Positions 46,885 to 60,129 of a stretch of DNA of 64,000 bases are shown one piece after another. The position numbers and the translations under genes are program-made. The notes beneath the pieces were generated by a model. That model was not told the DNA's origin, searched no databases, and saw nothing but the letters and a program-made list of their open reading frames with translations. Every line of letters begins with the position of its first letter. The stretch's first letter is position 1. The stretch lies in the NCBI GenBank assembly GCA_037349315.1, contig JBAIAC010000006.1, positions 54,370,501-54,434,500 of the forward strand. The letters are read 5' to 3'. The DNA is from Chelydra serpentina. Taxonomy: Eukaryota > Chordata > Testudines > Chelydridae.

Positions 46885-48260
46885 CATAGTATTGCCAACC
46901 CCCAGTGTTTAAAAATCATGAATCAAGCCCCCCCTCCAATCATTGAGAATTTTGGGTCCTTTTTAAATGCCTGCCATCTTTGGAGTGCCACCACCGGCTT
47001 CTCCCAAGAAGCGTGCGGGCTACCGGCACCCAGACGATGGCTCCGCCTGCGCTCCAACTCGAGGTCCCATTGCCGCTCGGCCTCTTCCCCTGTGTCCCCG
47101 CCTGTCCTGTACTTCTTCCCACCCACACTCCACCTCTTCCCCCGAGCCTTCCCACTACCCACCGCTCACTGCTCTCCCCTCATTGCTTGTGCTTACGGCA
47201 GGAGGGGGCAGAAAGGAGCACGTGGCAGGGGACTCTGGGGAGGGAGCAGAGAGGAACGAGAAGTGGGCAGGTGAAGAGGGCATGGGAGAAAGAGGCGGAG
47301 TGGGAACAGAAAGAGGCAGAGTGGGGCGGGGTCTTGGGTGGAGAGGCGGGACCACGGTCCGGGTGCTGGTGGCCCCTCCCACTTGTAGGGAGCTTCTGGT
47401 GTTCCCGCCCAGCCTCCCCAAATGCAAGAGTCACGCACCGCTTGTGCAGACAGCAGAGGAATAGTGAGACTGAGGAATCTTGGGCTACATTCCATGGTCT
47501 GAAGAGAAGTGTGTGCTAGTGGGCACAGAGTCTATTTCACATTTCCCCCAAGGGTGACCTCTTCTTCTCCATTCTTTCTAACCTTTCCTTGTCCCAGTCC
47601 TGCCTCGTCCCCACCCCTGGCTCCTCATCCCAGTTCCATTTTCCTCACCTGGCCAGTCCCAGTCTCCACTCCTCAGGCTTTTCATCCCAGTCCCAGGATT
47701 CTGGGTCTGCAAATCCTAGTCTTGCCAGTTGTGACATGCCCCCTGGACTCCCCATTCCAGTCCCAGTATCCATATCTCAACCCTCACTGCCATTACCCAG
47801 CCATTCCCAGTTCCCCACTTCTTCATTTTATCTCTTTCTCTCCTTCACCCTGGCCCCCAATTGTCCCCTTCCCCAACCCATATTCTTCATCCCCACTGCC
47901 TCATAGTCACAATCTCCTTGTCTCAGTGTCCACCTCTTCCAACTCCCTATCCCTTGCCCACCCAGCCCCACTTCGCTCTTCCCCAACACCCCCACCCCCA
48001 GCTTCTCATCAGATTTGACTCCTCACCCCTATCTTATGTCTGACTCCTCACCCTTATTTCAGTCACAGTATCCTGGCCCAGCCAGTCCCAGTTTCCACCC
48101 CAGCTCCTCCTTTTACTCAGTCTTTTACTAGCTCCCAGTCTCATCCCTGCTGTCCCCATTTCCTTCCCTGGCTCCCAGTCCCGTCCCCTCTGCAACTCTC
48201 AGTACCAGTTTCCCTCTTCAAAGTCACAGTCTCGCCTCCCCACCCTGTCCCCAAGGGTGA
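46885..48260. repeat. GC- and pyrimidine-rich repeat region
   Basis: It begins with the dispersed-repeat start 'attgccaacccccagtgttt' and 'aaatcatgaatcaagcccccc', followed by a GC-rich part with AGAG-purine stretches (47210-47330). A long pyrimidine stretch (47520-48240) follows, built from imperfect repeats around 'cagtccc', 'ctcatccc' and 'ccccagtctcc'. Several overlapping long frames (up to 179 codons) on both strands are explained by this composition. The boundaries are uncertain. Confidence 0.5.
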
Positions 48261-48780
48261 AGCTAATCACACACAGAGACTGCCAGTGCAGGTCCAGCTC
48301 TCTTGTTCTTGCTCATTCAATGAGGCAGCTTCCTCCTCCACAATGCCTGGAGCTGGCGGGGGTGTCTTTGAAAGCATAGGAGAGACAGGCTCTCTCTCTC
48401 TCTGCTCTCATTTCAGCATGGCCTGCAGCTCAGAGCTGCACTTATAGGAAAAGTCCAGCCAGCCCTGGGCTGTAGCTTGCCAAGTGTGCGTGGAATCTTT
48501 GGGGAAATGTAGCTGCTCAAATCTAAGGTGTTTTTAACATGTGCAAACTGTGATTTTTCAAAGGCTTAGAGTAGCCATTTGGGAAGATTTTCACAGGGAT
48601 GGCAAAAGGCACACCCTTGACATAAAGGGAACTTCCCTGACAAATATCAACCCCCTGCTCCAAGACTGCAGAACACTAGAGCCTCGCAAAGAAGAGGTCA
48701 CCAGAATTTTGTAACATGGGCAAAACAATGTATTTTCCCTAGCCTCATTCTTGAAGACAGCTGAACAGTTTGAGCTAAAA

Positions 48781-48783
<3 letters not shown>

Positions 48784-48813
<30 letters not shown>
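48784..48813 (+). repeat. (AG)n microsatellite
   Basis: About 15 uninterrupted AG dinucleotides. Confidence 0.95.
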
Positions 48814-48815
<2 letters not shown>

Positions 48816-48894
48816 AGCCTAAGATAGATATGTGACATGGAAAATTCCAGTCCCAGCAGTTAATGTTTGTCAAAGTTATAATAATAACAACCAG

Positions 48895-49110
48895 GTCTTC
48901 CATAGCACTTTTCATCACTAGACCTCAAAGCACTATACAAAGGAGGTAAGCAGCATTATCCCCATTTTACAGATGAAGAAACTAAGGCACAGAGCAGTGA
49001 AGTGATTTGCCCACGGTCACCCAGCAGGCCAGTGGCCAAAATCGGAATAAAATCCATGTCTCTTGAGTCCCAGTCCAATGTGCTACCCACTAGTCCATAC
49101 TGCCTCCCTA
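48895..49110 (+). repeat. CORE-SINE/MIR-like old repeat
   Basis: It contains 'cattatccccattttacagatg', 'aactaaggcacagag', 'gtgatttgcccacggtcaccc' and 'gagtcccagtccaatg' in the MIR/CORE-SINE order, diverged but clear. Confidence 0.65.
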
Positions 49111-49439
49111 TAAACAACTGAAAACAAGGTCTTATAATGGGAAGTGTGAGGCAACCTTTATAGCAGGTGGTGCTTCCACCCTTCCTATGTATTATTTGTA
49201 TTGCTGTAGTACCTATGAGCCCCAGTTATAGACCAGAACCTCTTTGTACTCGGCCCTGTCAAACTCTTTTTTGTGTATTGACCTAGTCATGAGGTACATT
49301 AAGGGGAAGAAATTTCTCCTTGTAAAGTTTAAGATACTGATACATCAACTGTATTTGCATATTCATTTTAGGGCTGGCATTCAGCCAATATGCCCTGACT
49401 CCTCTTTTTACTAGCTGCATACACAGCTCCAACTGATTG

Positions 49440-49738
49440 CCATATTTAGGGTCAGGAAGCAATCTTCTCCCGGGTCAGATTGGCAGAGACCGTGGGGTGG
49501 TTTTTTTTGCCTTCCTCTGCCTCATGAGGCCTGGGTCACTTGCAGATTTAAATTAGTGTAAAAGGTGAATTCTCTGTAACTTGAGATCTTTAAACCATGA
49601 TTTGTGGACTTCAGTAACTCAGCCAGAGGTTAGGGGTCTATTATAGGAATGGGCGGGTGAGATTCTGCAGCCTGCAGTGTGCAGGAGATCAGACTAGATG
49701 ATCATGATGGTCCCTTCTGGCCTTAAAGTCTTTGAGTC
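49440..49738 (+). mobile_element. CR1 3'-end fragment
   Basis: The sequence runs through 'aagcaatcttctcccgggtcag' and 'ctgcctcatgaggcctgggtca' to the tail 'gatcagactagatgatcatgatgg' and 'tctggccttaaagtct', typical of reptile CR1 3' ends. It is only the untranslated end and has no coding sequence. Confidence 0.7.
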
Positions 49739-50102
49739 AGTGTATGTCTGTTTCAAAGGGTGTCTCTGTTCTCATGCTGGGTTTTAGCCAGCATAACACT
49801 AGGCATATCCCCTAGAAATCTGGAGGGAGACAGTGGGGTTGGGGACCTGTGTGCAGCAGGATTTGGGTTAGAGTGTGAGTGGGGCTGGGGCCCTAGAGTG
49901 TGAGAAAAAGCAGCACACAGCAAGGGATGAGTCATGAACGAGAGAAGCTGAAGTGGCCTACAGGAGTAAGAGGTCAGGAAGGGAGAGAGGACGGAAACTG
50001 GAGAGGCGCACACACACACACACTAGGCGGAAAGGAAGATAATATCAGTGAGGCTGGAGAATGATGAGTGGGAATCCAAAATACTGGGAAAAGGAGGCAA
50101 AT

Positions 50103-50106
<4 letters not shown>

Positions 50107-50147
<41 letters not shown>
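50107..50147 (+). repeat. (AG)n microsatellite
   Basis: About 20 uninterrupted AG dinucleotides. Confidence 0.95.
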
Positions 50148-50153
<6 letters not shown>

Positions 50154-50227
50154 TGAAGCTGGATGGAGGGAGAGAAGAAAATGACAAATAAGGATGATGG
50201 AGTCAAATAGAAAAACAAGACTGTAAC

Positions 50228-51980
50228 TATGTACACAGAGTCAGAGATTCCAAGGTGAGAAGGGACCATTATGATCATCTAGTTTGACCTCCTGTATAGC
50301 ACAGACCATAGAACATCCCCAAAATAATATCCTTTTAGAAAAACATCCAATCTTGGTTTTAAAATTATCATTGATGGAGAATTCATCACAACCCTTGGTA
50401 AATTGTTCTAATAGTGAATTATTCTTACCATTAAAAATGTACACCTTATTTCCAATCTGAATTTGTCTAGTCTCAAATTCCAGCTATTGAATTGTGTTAT
50501 ACCTTTCTCTGCTAGACTGAAGAGCACAATACATATTTGTTCCCCATGTAGATATTTATAGACTGTAGTCAAGTCACACCTTAGTCTTCTCTTTGTTAAG
50601 CTAAATAGATTGAAAGACTCAAGGAGCTCACTTATAAGGCATGTTTCCTAACGCTTCAATCAGTCTCATAGCTCTTCTCTGAACCCTCTCCAATTTATCA
50701 ACCTCCTTCTTGAACTGTGGGCACCAGAACTAGATACAGTCTTCCAAGAGCAGTCACACCAGTGCCAATACAGAGGTAAAATACCTTCTTTTCTCCTCAA
50801 GATTCTCCTGTTTATGCATCTCACGATCACATTAGCTCTTTTGGCCACAGCATTATAGTGGGAGCTCATGTTCAGCTGATTATCCACCACAACCCCCAAA
50901 TCCTTTTCATCAGAGCCACTGCTTCAAAAGATAGAGTCCCCCATCCTGTAAGTATGGCCTACATTCTTTGTTCCCAGATGTATACATTTACATTTAGCCA
51001 TTGATAACAAATGTTAATAGAAGAGGGCCAAGAAGTGATGCCTGTAGGACCCCTCTGGAAGGAAACCTGCTTGATGAGGATTCCCTGTTTACAGTTACAT
51101 TTTGAGACCTATTAGTTAGCCCTTTTTAGTTCATTTCACTTATGCCAGGTTAATATTATATCATTCTAGTTTCTTGAATCAAAATGTCATGCAGTAACAA
51201 GTCAAACACCTAACAGAAGTGTAAGTATATTATGTCAATACTATTACCTTTATCAACCAAACCTGTAATCTCATAAAAAATATATCAAGTTAATTTGACA
51301 GGATCTATTTTCCATAAACCCATGTTGATTGGCAGTAATTACAATACCCTCCTTTAATTCATTATTACTCAAGTCCCCTATCAGCTGCTTCATTATCTTA
51401 CCTAGTATTGATGTCAGGTTAACAGGCCTATAATAACCTAGGTCATCCTGTTTATTCTTTTAAATACAGACACCAACTAATACCCCCATCTTGTGCATTA
51501 TCTCTTAGTACATTGATCCATAAGCATTCAAGGTCATTTTCTTCCAAGTTATCAGTTACTCGGAAACAGTAAAACCACTTTTGACAGAGTGCATCTCTCC
51601 CCACCCTTTTGCCCACTTGATCCTTTCTAACTAGGTTATAACCATTGATTTTAACATTTCAGTTGTGTGATCCATCCCACCAGGTTTCAGTCTTATCAAC
51701 TAGACCAAGTTTATGCTCATAAATGAGCAATTTCAGTTTTTCTTGCTTGTTCCCAGGGTCCAAGCACTGGTGCATAGGAAATTAAAGAATTTCTTCTCAT
51801 CATGTCCTTTGATTCCTTGGTTAATTTTGTTCTCAGTATCTCTCTTTTGTGTTGCGTGCTATCTTCCCCATTTTTACCCTCCACTTTTGCTATTAGTTTA
51901 ACACCCTCCTGACTACTCTAGCCAGCCTGTCCCCAAGCAGATTGGTCCCCCTTCTACTGGATCAAGGATCCAGGTCTAAA
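50228..51980 (-). mobile_element. Ancient CR1 LINE fragment
   Basis: The minus strand has a CR1-type 3' end at 50228-50300 (gaagggaccattatgatcat). It is followed by decayed ORF2 pieces such as 50899-50666 (MGVVVDNQLNMSSHYNAVAK, RINRRILRR-like) and further RT-like text to about 51480. It is more diverged than the copies at 23694 and 34893 and belongs to a different subfamily. The 5' limit is approximate. Confidence 0.75.
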
Positions 51981-51989
51981 TTCATATCA

Positions 51990-54830
51990 GTTTTTATACA
52001 TTTAATGTTTTTATCTTTACTTGCTTTGTGAGTCTGTTACAGTCAGGTCTGTAACTGCATAAATCATGGCTCTTGAACTACACCACCTTTTACCCCCATG
52101 TGGAGAACGGATTTAATTTGATAAGTAAAAGTGAACAGCTAAAGAGTATTAAAATCCATTTTCAAAAATAACTAATTGTTTTCTCAAAACATACTGAATC
52201 AGAAAGAACTTACTAGGTTTCAGATATAGATTTCATTTCAGTTTAATCTAGAACTCTGTGTGTTTACACATTCTTAGGCCCCAGTCCTGCAAACTGGGCA
52301 GACCCCTGTGTAGCGTTCCATTAGGAATTTCTGCATGAGTAAGGGTTCTGATTGTAGGATCAGGGACCTTTATCAATATTCACAAAACCCCTCACAAACC
52401 ACCTTCCCTTAAATGAAATCTCCTCCAATATCAATCTAACTCTTAAGGAAATCCTGCAAAACTAGAGAGAGGTCTTGCTGTATGACATGAAGGTCAACAA
52501 ATGCATATCATATATAGAATCCCTTTACTCTCAAACAAATGTTTTCCCCACACATTTATCATAGTATGTTTGGCTGGCTGCTTGCTGTGGTTTTTTTATA
52601 TAGAAAAGCCCATCACGGTATCCAAGACTAAGAGTCTCTCTTAAATATATCTTGTGTAGTGGGCTTAAGAATTAAAACACTTTCCTTCATTTATTTGAGC
52701 TATTGCACTGTGCCAAAGTATAATGGAGCACATGAGGTATAACAGCATGAACTAAGGCTGAATAGAGTTTCACCTTTAACCCTGAGAGATTCTTTTGAAG
52801 AGTGGGAATTAAATTCAGAGACTAAGCATTAAATGCCTTCTTTAAAATTACTTTTTAATCTCTCAGTTTATACAAGAGGACTGAATAGGTCTAGCTTGCT
52901 CCCTACAAGATTTACAGGTAAGCACAACTTTTGCTTCTTAATCTCTACATTTAAGCTTTCACCAACATGAAGTAGTTTAAAACACTAAATTCCTGAACAA
53001 ATTGCACTCACAACATTTGAGAAACCACATAAGACAAAAAACAGGAAAAGAAAAGGAGTCAGGGGGAGGGGAATCACAAATTCCAGCCTAATTCAAAATT
53101 TGTGCTCCGTAGCTGGATACAGTCTTTTGCTACAATGAGGAGATGAAACTGAGAAGCAAAAGATGGAATTGATTTAACTGTTTAATGACGTGCTAATAGA
53201 CTACACATTGCTCTGATTTGTTGCTCTCTTTTTGTCGGTGTTCTTAAGTGTCTGTAGCCATTGCCCGTAGCAAATGAGTATTTGATTATCAAATTTGCTG
53301 TAAACACTGCTTTGTATTCTTTCCAGGGACAGCCCCACCCTCTCCCTTGCTCTTTATCTTCTGTGCAAGAACATATGTAACATTAATAGCAAAGGCAGTG
53401 TCTGCAACCTCCCCAGATTCTCTAGCTATATTACAAATAACTCTAATGCCGCTGCTACTTGTGCAAAGCAAAGCAAAACAAAACAAAGATTTCTCTGGAT
53501 TTGTATTTACTTACAGATATGAAAATGCACATCATGTAGCTTGACAGACTGCAAATTACTATCCATAAAAAAACCAAAGCAATGAAAACTTTTCATTATT
53601 AGGCTCCAGTGTTCTCCATGATCTTTTAGGTCACTTGTCTTTGCTATGTTTCTGGATAATTAGCACTCATTTGTTAGGTGCAAATCTGTCTTCAAACTTC
53701 CACCTGTCCACGTATCTTCCCATAGCTTAATAGATGTTAATGAATTCAATGGAACAAATTACTGGTAGAGCATAAAATAAAAACTCAGAAAAAAAGACTT
53801 TCTAATATACTGTTGAAAATATATTGAACTAGATGGTTTGGTTCCCTGTGCCTTTTTGGGAAAGTATACACTCAAGATATATATATACCAAATCCTTGAA
53901 ACTGAACCTTGTAGGAAAAGCCTAAGTAAAAACCACAAGTTGGAATCTGCTCTGTTATATATTGTAGGCAATACATTTTATGTGCTATACGTCATATGCC
54001 CTAAAAAACTTCATTTGGTAATCTAAGCCAAACAACTGGTTTTGTTCACCTTTCTTCTTATTTAAAACAGGTTGTTCCATGCAGCTGTTAAAAAACCTCT
54101 CAAAATGTTGTTTTATTATTCTCCAGATAATTTCTAAATAAGTCATGCTGCCTAGGTTTAAGTTTTTTCTTCTCTTTTCTTTTCAGTATGTAAATTTCAC
54201 TACATTTTGAGGTTGTTGCCTTTTATGGAAGTATGATCCATGAGCTAACCATAAACATTTCTTTCTTTTTGGCTTAAGAGAAATCATTCTTACTTTCATG
54301 GAACTGCTATCTGTCCTGATAATATTTTAAAAAGCTCATTTTGCAGCAATGATATTACACACCTGAGGGGGAGATATTTAATAAAAGAAACAAAACAAAA
54401 ATGATTTAACTTAAATCATAGATAAATCATCGATAAATGAAGAGAATCATAATAGCTGGTTTATGCGACTAATCCTTTTATCTGCCTATGAAGAAAGCCA
54501 GTGTCAGTGAGATTTCTCTGAGCAATGGTGATTAAAGCTGAACATCATTCAGGACCTACCTAGACAGCAAGTTGTACTATGTCAGGGTTCTACTTGCTTT
54601 ATGGCATGGTTTGTTCTTGCCAGTATGGACAGGATTCAATCATGTTATAGAGCCATAAAACAGTTCTTTAACAACAGGGGCCAAGTATATACCTGGAGTA
54701 AGTGGCCTCAACTCTCAGTGATTTAAGTGGGGTGTGTAGCTGCTAATGTCAGGGCTGTAGAATAGTTCCATGCTGCCCCCTATCTACCTGTCTAGACGCT
54801 CATGCCCACCTCATCATTGTAGCATCTTAG
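51990..54830. other. Intronic sequence, nothing recognised
   Basis: AT-rich, apparently unique sequence. Short frames such as 53289-53486 have no recognisable content, and no repeat ends or RNA genes were seen. Confidence 0.5.
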
Positions 54831-54831
54831 A

Positions 54832-55057
54832 GCTAGTCTACACTAGACTGTAGCGCTTCTAGTGAAGATGGTCTATGCCGATGGGAGAGAGCTCTTCCGT
54901 TGGCATAATAAATCCACCTCCATGAGAGGTGGTAGCGCTGTTCACACTGGCACTTAGGTTGGTGTAACTACGTCTCTCGGCGGGGAGGGGCTTATTCACA
55001 CCCCTGAGCGACGTAAGCTATACCAAAGCAAATGGTACTGTAGACCTGGCCTAAGCA
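54832..55057. mobile_element. MITE of the 'gtctacact' group
   Basis: The ends TTAGAGCTAGTCTACACTAG and TGTAGACCTGGCCTAAG are imperfect inverted repeats. Inside is a partial palindrome (tccacctccatgagaggtggta). Non-coding. Confidence 0.65.
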
Positions 55058-55498
55058 ACTTCAATGTTGTTTCATAGTACACTACTGATCCTCTCTTGCT
55101 CTAGTCAGGTTTTCTCCTTCCTTTTCCCCAACTCCATCTTCTTTTCCACCTCATTTAGTTCTATCTCTTCTTCCTCCTTTTCTCCAGTTTTCTCTCCTCC
55201 CCTCCCCTATACCTTGCTGCCTTTATTTTTTAATTGTTTATGTAAAAACACTAAGTTGAGGCTGTGAAAAATGCTGTTTTATATTCTGCTGAGTAGACTG
55301 GCGGTAGCATGCTGGACCAATTACAAGCTTTTTGTGGCTGGAACAGTCTTCCTTCTTCTTCCACCCAGCACCATTTCTTTCTTCCTTTCTTTCTTAAAAA
55401 TCCCCAATGCCACTCCCACCCCCTTTTCAAGCAATTCCTCTCGTCTTACTCTGATCATGCCAATCAATCCGTAACATCCTGAACACTGTTTAAAACCA

Positions 55499-55690
55499 TT
55501 CTTCTTCTTCGAGTGATTGCTCATATGTATTCCAATTAGGGTGTGCGCGCGCAGCGTGCACGATCATCGGAAGACTTTTACCCTAGCAACACTTGGTGGG
55601 CCGGCTGGCACCCCCTGGAGTGGCGCCGTTGCGGTGCCTGATACATACCCCAGCCGGCCCAGCGCCCTCTCAGTTCCTTCTTACCGCCCG
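55499..55690 (+). repeat. DIRS left inverted terminal repeat
   Basis: It starts ttcttcttcgagtgattgc. The segment 55540-55690 is the reverse complement of about 61340-61500, with scattered mismatches. Its first 40 bp are also found inverted at 61209-61245, inside the internal complementary region. Confidence 0.88.
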
Positions 55691-55891
55691 TGACGGTCGT
55701 TGGAACCGTGGAGCGCAGCTTAGCTGATCTCCACCTCCCTAGCGCAGTTAGCACTCGTTCATTTGTTGATAGTTTTAAGTACTTCTTAAGTAGTTGTTAA
55801 TAGTTTACTGATTGTTTGTTTGTTGTAGTTAGTGTAAATAGTAGTGGGAGATAAGGGGTTTCTCCCCTGTCTCCCTCCTGGTACCCGGCCA

Positions 55892-58235
55892 ATGCCTGGC
55901 TCTCCGGGATTCAAGCTGTGCTCGGCCTGCTTCAAGCCGATGCTTACGGGGGACTCCCACGACTCCTGTCTGACGTGCCTCGGGGAGTCCCACCTTCCGG
56001 ATAAGTGCCGTATCTGTAAGGCTTTCAAACCACGAACCAAGAAGGAGCGGGACTTTCGTTTGAAGCAGCTCCTCTTGGAAGCGTCTTAGCCCGATGTTGG
56101 CCCCACACCGCAATCCGGTACCGACCTCCGCAGCCAGCGCGGTGCCAGCGGCCCCGGAGCGCCCGAGCTCCAGTAAAGAGCCACGGCACCGAACACCTCA
56201 GGCCGGGACTCCCCAGAGGCACCGATCGTTGTCTCCGAGACCGAGAAAATCGGGTCCGGGCCCGACTCCGACCCCGGCGCCGCTGCATCCGCAGCCGGTT
56301 CAAGACCGTGCCAAGCCTCCCAGCCCGGCACCAGCACCAATGACTCCGGTACCGCAAGGACCGTTGAGCTCGGTGCCTATGGACAAAACGCCTGCACCAC
56401 TGACTCCGGCTCCACAAGGGCCATCGAGTCTGGCACCGCCGCCGATGCCGGCACCAGCCCTGTCGACTCCGGTACCACAGAGACCGTTGAGTTCAGGGCA
56501 GCCTGTTAAGGCTCTGGTACTGATGACTCCGGTACCGCAAGGTCCGTCGAGCTCGGTAACCGCCAGCTCCCCGGTGCACACCGAGGTAGAGCTTACGCTG
56601 CCGTCCACTCCGGACACCTTCTCAGCAGCAAGGGACCTGATTGCCATGACGGACCCGGCACCGACCCCATCTTCGGTACCGCCGTTGAGAATCATCATGT
56701 CCTGGGGCAAACCAGCCATGCTACGTCCGGTGCCGCATGCGGAGATTGGCCAACATCAGCCTAGATCTCCTCGACGCCGCTCGCAATCCCGGCACCGATT
56801 ACCTTCTCGGCGCCGGTCGCACTCGCGGCACCGCTCCAGGTCGACCTCCAGACACGGTCAACGGTACTACGATTCCCAGTCCCGCTCCCGGTCCCATGGC
56901 CAGTCGCAGCATAGATCCCCGGACGACCGACCTTGCTACCACTTGCAGAGGCGTACGTGATCCAGGTCGGGCTCCCGGTACTGAGACAGCCATCGGTACC
57001 GATCCAGGTCCCGGTACCGATCCAGGTCCCAGTACCGATCCCCGGTGCCACGGCACAACACGGCTCCACGGACCGTCCCTCAAGGACACTCTGCTCCGCC
57101 TTGGCCCTCCCGCTCGGCCTCTCGGTCCTCTAGGGCCGGTAGTGCCTACTATATGGACCAGGGCCATGTGGTCGAGGACCAGAGCCACTGGCCAGATGAG
57201 GGTCAGGATCTGTCTCAAGCCCCGACGCAATGGCCTTTTTGGACTCCGATGGCATACCGTCACTCCCATCGATCTCCGGGACCACCAAGACCTACTGCGC
57301 AGATTGGCTCTCAACATGAATCTGCAGGTCGAGGAGGTGGTGGAGCTTGAGGACCCGGTGGTGGACATCCTAATGGCCGACGCCCCCACCAGGGTAGCCC
57401 TCCCGTTTGTACGGACTATATTTACCAATGCCACCTCAATCTGGCAATCTCCAGCTTCGGTACCCCCCACTGTCAGGGGGGTGGAGAGAAAATATATGGT
57501 GCCCCCGAAAGACTTCAAGTACCTCTACACTCACCCCCCACCGTGCTCCCTGGTCCTTCAATCTGTGAACGAGAGGGAGAGGAATGGCCAACAGGCACCC
57601 GCCCCTAAGTCCAAGGACGCCAAGCGCCTGGACTTGTTTGGCAGAAAGATCTATTCGGGGGAGGGGGCCTTCAGCTCAGAGCTGCTAACCAACAAGCACT
57701 CCTGAGCCGATACGGGTACAACACCTGGAACTCCATGCAAAAATTCAAAGAATTTGTACCCCAGGAGTCCAGGCAGGAGTACACAGCGTTGATTGAGGAG
57801 GGCAAGAAGGTGGCCAGAATGTCGTTGCGGGCCTCCTTGGATATAGCCGACTCAGCTGCCAGGACAATAGCTTCAGGAGTCGCCATGCGGCGTATCTCCT
57901 GGCTTCAGTCGTCCACCCTCCCTCCGGAGGTGCAGCATACCATCCAGGACCTACCGTTCGAGGGGCGGGGTCTGTTTTCGGAGAAGACTGACGCGAGGTT
58001 GCAGACCCTAGAAGACGGTCGCACCGTCATCCGCACACTGGGGATGTACACCCCAGCCACGCAGCGCAGACCCTTCCGGCCCTTCGCGCAGTGCCCCTAC
58101 ACCGTACCCACACCTTGGCATGACTTCTCGAGGAGACCACGTGGCCGGGGCGGTAGGAGGCGGCAGCCTGGTCGCCAGACTGGCCAGAGCCAGGACCCCC
58201 ACAAACCATCGTCGGGGCCCAAACAAAACTTTTGA
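55892..58235 (+). pseudogene. DIRS gag-like region, several frames
   Basis: The ATG at 55892 opens a cysteine-rich N-terminus (KLCSACFKPM, DSCLTCLGESH, CRICKAFK) that stops at TAG 56087-56089. Coding-like sequence continues in a second frame (56094-56960), first proline/serine-rich and then SR-rich (RRRSQSRHR). It moves to a third frame (to 57705; KYLYTHPPPCSLVLQSVNE) and then to 57735-58235 (EFVPQESRQEYTALIEEGK, MSLRASLDIADSAARTIASG), ending in an RGRGGRRR basic tail. The switches imply indels relative to an active element. The role is a nucleic-acid-binding structural protein. Confidence 0.8.
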
Positions 58236-59860
58236 AGGGGCGCCCGAGGGCGGAGTACCAGTCTCAGTTCACGATCCTGTCCCCCCCTTCCGAGACCGTC
58301 TTTCCCATTTCTTCCGTGCGTGGTCGAATATCACCACGGACCGTTGGGTATTACGCACGGTGGAAAGCAGATACCACCTTCAGTTTGTCTCCCCCCTCCC
58401 ACCCTCCTTCCCTGTCCCTCTTCAGGGACCCTTCTCATGAGCAACTCCTAATTCAGGAGGTCCAAACACGCCTCTCCATAGGAGCAATAGAGGAGGTTCC
58501 AAGGGAGTTCAGGGGCAAGGGTTTTTACTTCCACTATTTTCTAATCCCCAAATCAAAAGGGGGGCTACGCCCTATCTTGGACTTGCGGGGACTCAACAAA
58601 TTTATGGTAAAGTTGAAGTTCCGCATGCTTTCCTTGGGTACCATTATCCCTTCTATGGATCCTGGAGACTGGTACGCTGCCCTCGACATGAAGGACGCGT
58701 ATTTCCATATCGCAATCTACCCACCACACAGACGGTTCCTCCGCTTTGTGGTAGACCAAAGACACTTCCAGTTTGCGGTTCTTCCTTTCGGCCTCTCCAC
58801 GGCACCACGCGTGTTCACGAAGTGCATGGCCGTTGTGGCAGCTGCCCTTCGTCGCCAATGGATTCAGGTGTTCCCTTACCTAGACGACTGACTTATCCGC
58901 GGCAACTCCAGCAGCCAAGTCCACTCGCACATTCTGACGGCCTTGAGCATGTTCAATCAGCTTGGCCTGCTCCTGAATGTAGAAAAGTCCACTTTGGAGC
59001 CAACCCAAAGGTTAGACTTTATAGGGGCAGTACTGGACTCGACTCTCGCCCGAGCTTTTCTGCCAGAGGCACGCTTTCAGGCCCTCGTAACTATCATACG
59101 TGGCCTTCAGAGCTTCCCAACCTCAACGGCTCGCAGCTGCCTCAGCCTCCTCGGTCACATGGCGTCCTGCACGTTCGTGACCGCTCATGCCAGGTTACGC
59201 CTCCGCCCACTCCAGGCGTGGCTCTCGTCGGTATACCGTCCACGCAGAGACAGCTTGGACTTGGTTTTGACAGTACCATCGCAGGTCCTAGCCTCCCTGA
59301 ACTGGTGGCTAGACCCCAAGAAAATGCTGGAAGGGGTGCCATTCCATCCGCCACAGCCATCCCTAGCCCTAACCACAGACGTGTCATCCCTCGGCTGGGG
59401 AGCCCATCTGAAGGGCCTCCAAACACAGGGCCGGTGGTCGGCGCAAGAACTAGCCCTGCACATCAACGTCAGGGAACTGCGGGCAGTGCGTCTTGCCTGC
59501 CAAGCCTTCTCCCAGCACCTGCAGGGTCATTGTGTCGCCGTCCTCACGGACAATATGACAACCATGTACAAGGAGGGGCACGCTCCTCCCCGCTCTGCCA
59601 AGAAGCAATGCGGTTGTGGGAGTTCTGCATAGCCCACTCTATCCACCTGGTGACCTCCTTTCTCCCAGGGGCCTATAACACCTTGGCGGACCGCCTCAGC
59701 AGATCCTTTCAGGCGCACGAGTGGTCCATTCAGCCGGATGTTATCCACTCTGTCTTCCGGAGGTGGGGATTTCCCCATGTAGACCTGTTTGCGACTCGCG
59801 AGAACCGGAAGTGCCACGCGTTCTGCTCGCTCCAGGGACGCTCCCAGGCTCCATGATGGA
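58232..59860 (+). pseudogene. DIRS reverse transcriptase / RNase H, interrupted
   Basis: The RT palm is clear: RPILDLRGLNKF, then motif A YAALDMKDAYFHI, motif B LPFGLSTAPRVFTK and the catalytic YLDD box. A TGA stop at 58889-58891 directly follows YLDD, where other elements usually have tryptophan. The same frame continues with the thumb and RNase H (LTTDVSSLGWGAHL, HINVRELRAV, VLTDNMTTM), giving the D, E and D acidic residues. Near 59597 the frame shifts, and the RNase H C-terminal part goes on in the +1 frame (HLVTSFLPGAYNTLADRLSR) to about 59856. An indel near 59850 leads to another frame (DEFLLPWTDHLSYAFPP) ending at TGA 60138-60140. Confidence 0.9.
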
Positions 59861-60129
59861 TGAGTTTCTCCTGCCTTGGACAGACCACCTGTCCTATGCC
59901 TTCCCACCGGTGCCGCTGGTCCACAGAGTCCTGTTCAAATTACGCAGGGACAGGGCCCGCCTAATCCTGATTGCCCCGGCGTGGCCCAGGCAGCACTGGT
60001 ACACCACTCTCCTAGAGCTCTCGGTGTCCGCCCCAATCACTCTCCCGTTGTGGCCGGACCTGATTACGCAGCAGCACGGCAGGCTCCATCATCCCGACCT
60101 GCAGTCTCTCCACCTCCCAGCGTGGCTGC

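Noticed and set aside
46837..48043. Frames of 145-179 codons in the pyrimidine-rich region
   Set aside because: Low-complexity proline/serine-rich translations of a repeat region; no start context, splice sites or conserved motif.
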